Below, piece after piece: positions 59,679 through 64,000 of a stretch of 64,000 bases of DNA. Numbering within the stretch: the stretch's first letter is position 1; the number at the start of each line of letters is the position of its first letter. The stretch comes from Trichoplax adhaerens (taxonomy: Eukaryota; Placozoa; Uniplacotomia; Trichoplacea; Trichoplacidae), in NCBI RefSeq assembly GCF_000150275.1, contig NW_002060946.1, positions 555,815-619,814 on the forward strand, in the 5' to 3' direction. Made by a program: the position numbers and the translations under genes. The notes below the pieces were generated by a model. The model made no database searches and was not told the origin of the DNA. It saw only the letters and a program-made list of their open reading frames with translations.

Positions 59679-62600
59679 ATGTCTTCCATGGCAGTTCCTG
59701 TAGCTTTATGGGGGCCTTCACCTCCAACACACCATATATCATGTATAGCTGTAACACCAGATCAAAGAACGATCGTTACTGGAACACTTGATGGACAAAT
59801 TGGCCTTTGGGATTTGCGAACTTTGCAAAATAATACATTGCAGGTTAGATCAATCTTCTTCACTGGCATCATCCGATCACTATCATACTGTACTATATAT
59901 TGCTCAACGTTATCTCCTACAGTAGACTCATTTTGTATCAAAAAACACCTAACAGATTGCTTGCTCGTGTCTGCTCCTGGACTACCTTATGGTTGAATAA
60001 CCACATACACTAAATCAGTAATTTGAGCCAATGATTCTGATCAACACTTTCTCTTCTATAGCATCGATATACTGCATCAAGAAATAAATGATAAATAAAC
60101 GCATTGTAGACACTTCCCTTCTGCTTTTGATAAATTCATTGAAGCAAAGAAGATGAATGAGATATTCGTAGTAGCAATCATCATCATCACTACGTGGAGT
60201 GTCTATTTCCCATACTGCGTGTTGTTATTATTTTTGCGCAGAAAAAGAATCTTACTGCTATTGCTTTTCAATGCTAACTAACCAGTAGACAACAATTATC
60301 ATCTTAGTAGCATAGAATGAATGAGTTCAGTTGTAATCATGTACGAAATCCATAGACATCATAATGTAATCATGATGATAGTCTTGGACAAGTGTCTTCT
60401 ACTCAATACAAAGGTATTATCAACGGAAGGCACAGTATTGATTGAAGGTAGATGATAGTTTGCATGATCTGTCAATAACTTAAATACATTGGTAGCAACA
60501 TCAAGACCATCCATCTGTCATTGCAATGGAATTGGTGTAATATTGGATAGGCGCATCAAATTAGAAAATTAAATCTTGCGTTACAGACGAGTAGTCCGAT
60601 AGAAATAACGTAATGTTTTTATCTCTTTATATAACTCAATATTGCCGTGTACTCATATGAATTACTACGTATTGGCAAATGGAGATTCTTTTTGTAATAT
60701 TGTCTTTTCCAATTGACTTAATTAGCTGGTACCGAAGAATTTAATTTTTGGCCACCCAACTCCTGTCACAGCTTTGGCTATCGCTAATGATAAATGGGAA
60801 AAAGCCAGTATAATCAGTTCTGCTGAAGAAGGGTTAGTTTAGAATACAAATTTATTTTTTTATAAATGCACTGTATATCGAATGTCTACATATAACTGGA
60901 TATTTGTACTACTGTATCTATCATTGCTAAACTTAGATTACATCATGTCATTATTTTTGTCAAAATAATTTCAACTGCATTCATAATGTAGTATTCTAAA
61001 AGAGTTCTTCTTATTGATAACCCAATATTAATTCATTCGTGATGACTGTAATTTGTTATTGGTAATGGCAATTATACAATGCAGTGTTATTGTATATAAT
61101 TCTATTTCTAATGCGTACATTACTTTAGCTTAAGGCTAGATAGAACGACAATCTTATCAATATAATTACTCGTGTATAGCTCTTTGTAACGATTGAAAAT
61201 TCAAAAGTAGCTTACATAGTATGCATTCAATGTTTAACTTACTATCTACACTCTACCTAAAATAAAGCATGTAATTGTTATGCTTGTTGATAACCTAATG
61301 AACTTTGAATCCAATCTACTAGAGAAATATGTCTGTGGGATTCTGACGATGGATCTTGTATCCAGTATCAATCCCAACTGCATGGATCCCATACTGAAAT
61401 CCAGGTAGAACTTATAATATTACTAGCAATGTAAAGTGGATCCAGTAATTTTATATTATTATTGTCTGAATTTTAGACTTTTCAAATGACATCTGGATTA
61501 AAACGTCTTTGGCGTGTTATTGTTTATGGTCGTTACAGTGATGCTTTCATTCTAGACGCAGCTACACTAGAAGTTGGTGTTAAATTTTAAAATTGATGTA
61601 CTGTATAGTTAAGTTTAATATTAGTATATTTAGTAAGTAATACAAAACTACAGTATCTATCTTTACAATACTGTAAATTGCTTCATAGTTACGATTGCGA
61701 TCGGAAATAATAATATCTTCCTTTACTATAATTTATCGCGATGGTTCTTGTCATTATTATTTTATAGTTAATTTACAAACTACAATCCAAAATATCACCT
61801 GACTGGTTATCGGCATTATGTGTTACAAAATCGATTCAAAGTGAAGGTATTTGCAATATCTTAAAGATACGCCTATATTTATTATCAGTGTGAATCTTAA
61901 TAACCTACTGAGGATTCGGTCTTAATCGATGGATTAGTCTTGCTGTAGGTATATTATTGATCAATCAATATTGTAAAATACTTTCTGTTTCTTTCTACTC
62001 CAGGAAGCACTATAATAGCTGTATGTGCTAATCGTGTTATGAAAATTTGGAATTTAAATGATGAGGTAAACAATGATATTTATCGAGAATAAATGCTACG
62101 ATAGTGACGACAACGTCAATGCCATCATGTATTTAACAATACTGTAATCATCAAGCATAAATGTTGAAACCTGTTCAAGATTTTAACCCTATATTTACGA
62201 ATATAGCCACAAGATGCATTATTTGAAGCTGAAGCAAAGACTTTGGCAAATGGAGATGTTCACTGTATCCGCTTTAATCAATTCACGAATCGTGCAATGC
62301 TATTTGTTTTCAGCGATTGCTGGCAGGTTCGTTTTTATCAATTCTTAGCAGTATCTATTTTTTCATTCTATTGCTTATGCTAATTTTACAACTACTATCA
62401 CGCTTTTATATTGCATTATAACTAATATATGCTATTCTTAGATTTACGACTTAGAAAGCTATCATTTGTTGTACGAAATGAGAGCAAATGATGGTGATTG
62501 TTGGATCGGAGGAGACTTTGTCGATGTAAACGATGTCTCAATTTGGAGTCAGGTAAGTACGGCATGTAGACTTTAATTTATTATATCTATTATTACAATA

Positions 62601-64000
62601 TACAATTACAGCTATATTCAGTTGTTAATTGAGAGATTGATTTACCTAGTAATAATTTCGATTTTTTAATTCTGCAAAACAGTCTGGTACCGCATATATT
62701 TTCAGACTTCCTAAGAAGTTAGTATATACTCATATATATTTTCTTGGAGTATGCTTTATTTTTGTTTTTGCTGGCCTATAATTCTTTCCGTTATAAAAAA
62801 TGTTTGAGAGTTTCCTTAAGAATGTACTCTACTTTAAGGTGCTTGCCTGACGCCGAATCTGTCAAAAGCATAAGCAGTGAGGAAAAGGCAGTAACATTAC
62901 ATACATTATTGGGATGCTCGTTCGAGGTTTGTTTATTGCCAATAACATATAATGATTATGATTACTTCATGTATTTAATATTAATTTGTATTTCACCCAC
63001 AAAATCCTGATAAATTTTATAACTGGATGAAATAGAATGTATCTAATAAGCCGGTGTTAAATTTCTCGTATGGTTCGCGCGGATCATTTCATAAATTAAT
63101 AGTCCAAGGGAATGCTTCTGGAGAGTATGTGATAATACTGTACTATAAATAATTCTAATTCCACGAACTATTCAATACATCTTGAAATAAAAAATTATTT
63201 GCATTATATGTTAATTCCATTCATAGGATACAAATTTGGAAGTTAAATAGTTTTTCCGATGCAAAAAATTATGTCTCTGATCAAGGTATTAATTAAGTAT
63301 GATAGTTACGTTTTCTAGGTATATTAATTGTTGTCCTATCCATACCGATACTTATTGATTGTATACAATGTTTACTATCGCATTTTAGAAATTACACCAA
63401 TTACCTCTGCAAGTCTTTCCGATCCATGGAGAAATCCTAATACGAAACCTAATGGAATTTTAGATAACTTGGTACAAATTATTTTAAGTAGTCTTAAAAA
63501 TTTTATATTGATTTAAAATATTCTTATTTCTTTTTACTTAGATGATAAATAGTGAAGATAACGATAAAGGTTGCGATCCATCCGTATCCTCAACATTATT
63601 TATAGCAGATCGTGGAATCCTGATTTGCGGCTGTGATAATGGCGATATCTACGTCACGGATGCCTGTGTAATAACTTTAATGCAGTTCTTAAACTATGGA
63701 CAATCTAATGGTATGAATAAAAATAACGAAGCCAAATTTTTTGTTAAATATGTTATTTACAGCTATATCAAAAATTTTTAATTTTTAACAGCTAATAAAC
63801 CAATAATCCATACAATGAAGCGACACAATAGACGTGTAACATGTTTGTTACACCCGTACAGTGATGTAGCATCCTACGACTCTAAACTACTTGTTTCTGG
63901 TAGTAGTGATTTTACCGTAAATCTATGGAATTTAGAAACGGGAGCATGGTTATACACATTTGCTGTTCATGGTGGTGGAATTACGAAATTATTTTGTTGC
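59679..64000 (+). CDS. WDR7 (rabconnectin-3 beta) homologue, 5' part
   Basis: Subunit of the rabconnectin-3 complex, which in animals works with DMXL proteins in V-ATPase assembly and vesicle acidification. The start ATG is at 59679 (MSSMAVPVALWG). Exons: 59679-59843, 60738-60832, 61323-61404, 61477-61572, 61768-61846, 62004-62065, 62207-62326, 62442-62552, 62683-62717, 62839-62926, 63036-63124, 63227-63285, 63389-63471, 63542-63710 and 63792 onward. Every junction keeps phase, giving about 514 codons. Family hallmarks in order: VTGTLDGQIGLWDL, EICLWDSDDGSC, LQSKISPDWLSALC, the sixth exon (VMKIWNLNDE), LICGCDNGDIYVTDA, then VTCLLHPYSDVASYD and SGSSDFTVNLWNLETG with FAVHGGGITKLF at the window end. 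Known members are about 1,000-1,500 aa, so roughly a third to a half is present; the gene is cut by the window, not truncated. WDR72 is the vertebrate paralogue; this may be the ancestor of both. Confidence 0.93.

Overview
The window reads as nuclear DNA of an early-branching animal. It is strongly AT-rich, its genes are split by many short GT-AG introns, and it carries a WDR7/rabconnectin-3 beta homologue, an EF-hand/WD40 protein of the WDR49/WDR64 type and a membrane M1 aminopeptidase. A placozoan such as Trichoplax or a relative fits best. That is an inference from intron size, base composition and gene style, since no species-specific marker is visible. No tRNA, rRNA, CRISPR or bacterial-type operon was seen.

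Layout. 0-2.5 kb: intergenic, with one diverged duplication and one hairpin. 2.5-14.3 kb (minus): WDR49/WDR64-like gene of about two dozen exons; its first exons were placed by matching splice phases. 17.1-35.8 kb (minus): three intronless paralogues encoding Sel1-like-repeat proteins (579, 587 and 557 aa), separated by long AT-rich spacers. All three start with a predicted N-myristoylation sequence (MGNSSA, MGGYTS, MGATSS). 36-38 kb: small tandem repeats. 40.9-43.0 kb (plus): a divergent protein-kinase-like gene that seems to lack the catalytic HRD and DFG motifs. 44.8-46.25 kb (minus): a two-exon gene of unknown function (447 aa). 48.3-54.7 kb (minus): M1 aminopeptidase with a type II membrane anchor and an intact HEXXH-X18-E site. 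57.7-59.6 kb: satellite DNA, including an 86-bp tandem repeat. 59.7-64 kb (plus): the first 15 exons of WDR7, cut by the window edge.

The most unusual non-coding component is a pentanucleotide, ACAGT and its complement ACTGT. It occurs in alternating orientations, so it forms dense GTAC-centred palindromes. The largest block (19.55-20.9 kb) interleaves these with unique-sequence modules that recur two to four times. Blocks of this family lie within about 2 kb upstream of all three Sel1-repeat genes and of WDR7, but I see none upstream of the other four genes. The best candidate for something undescribed is the tandem family of intronless, probably myristoylated Sel1-repeat proteins together with these upstream palindromic arrays. 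Their function cannot be read from the sequence.

Exon boundaries were worked out by eye from splice consensus and reading phase. Those of WDR7, the two-exon gene, the aminopeptidase 5' half and the first WDR49-like exons are phase-consistent; others are approximate.
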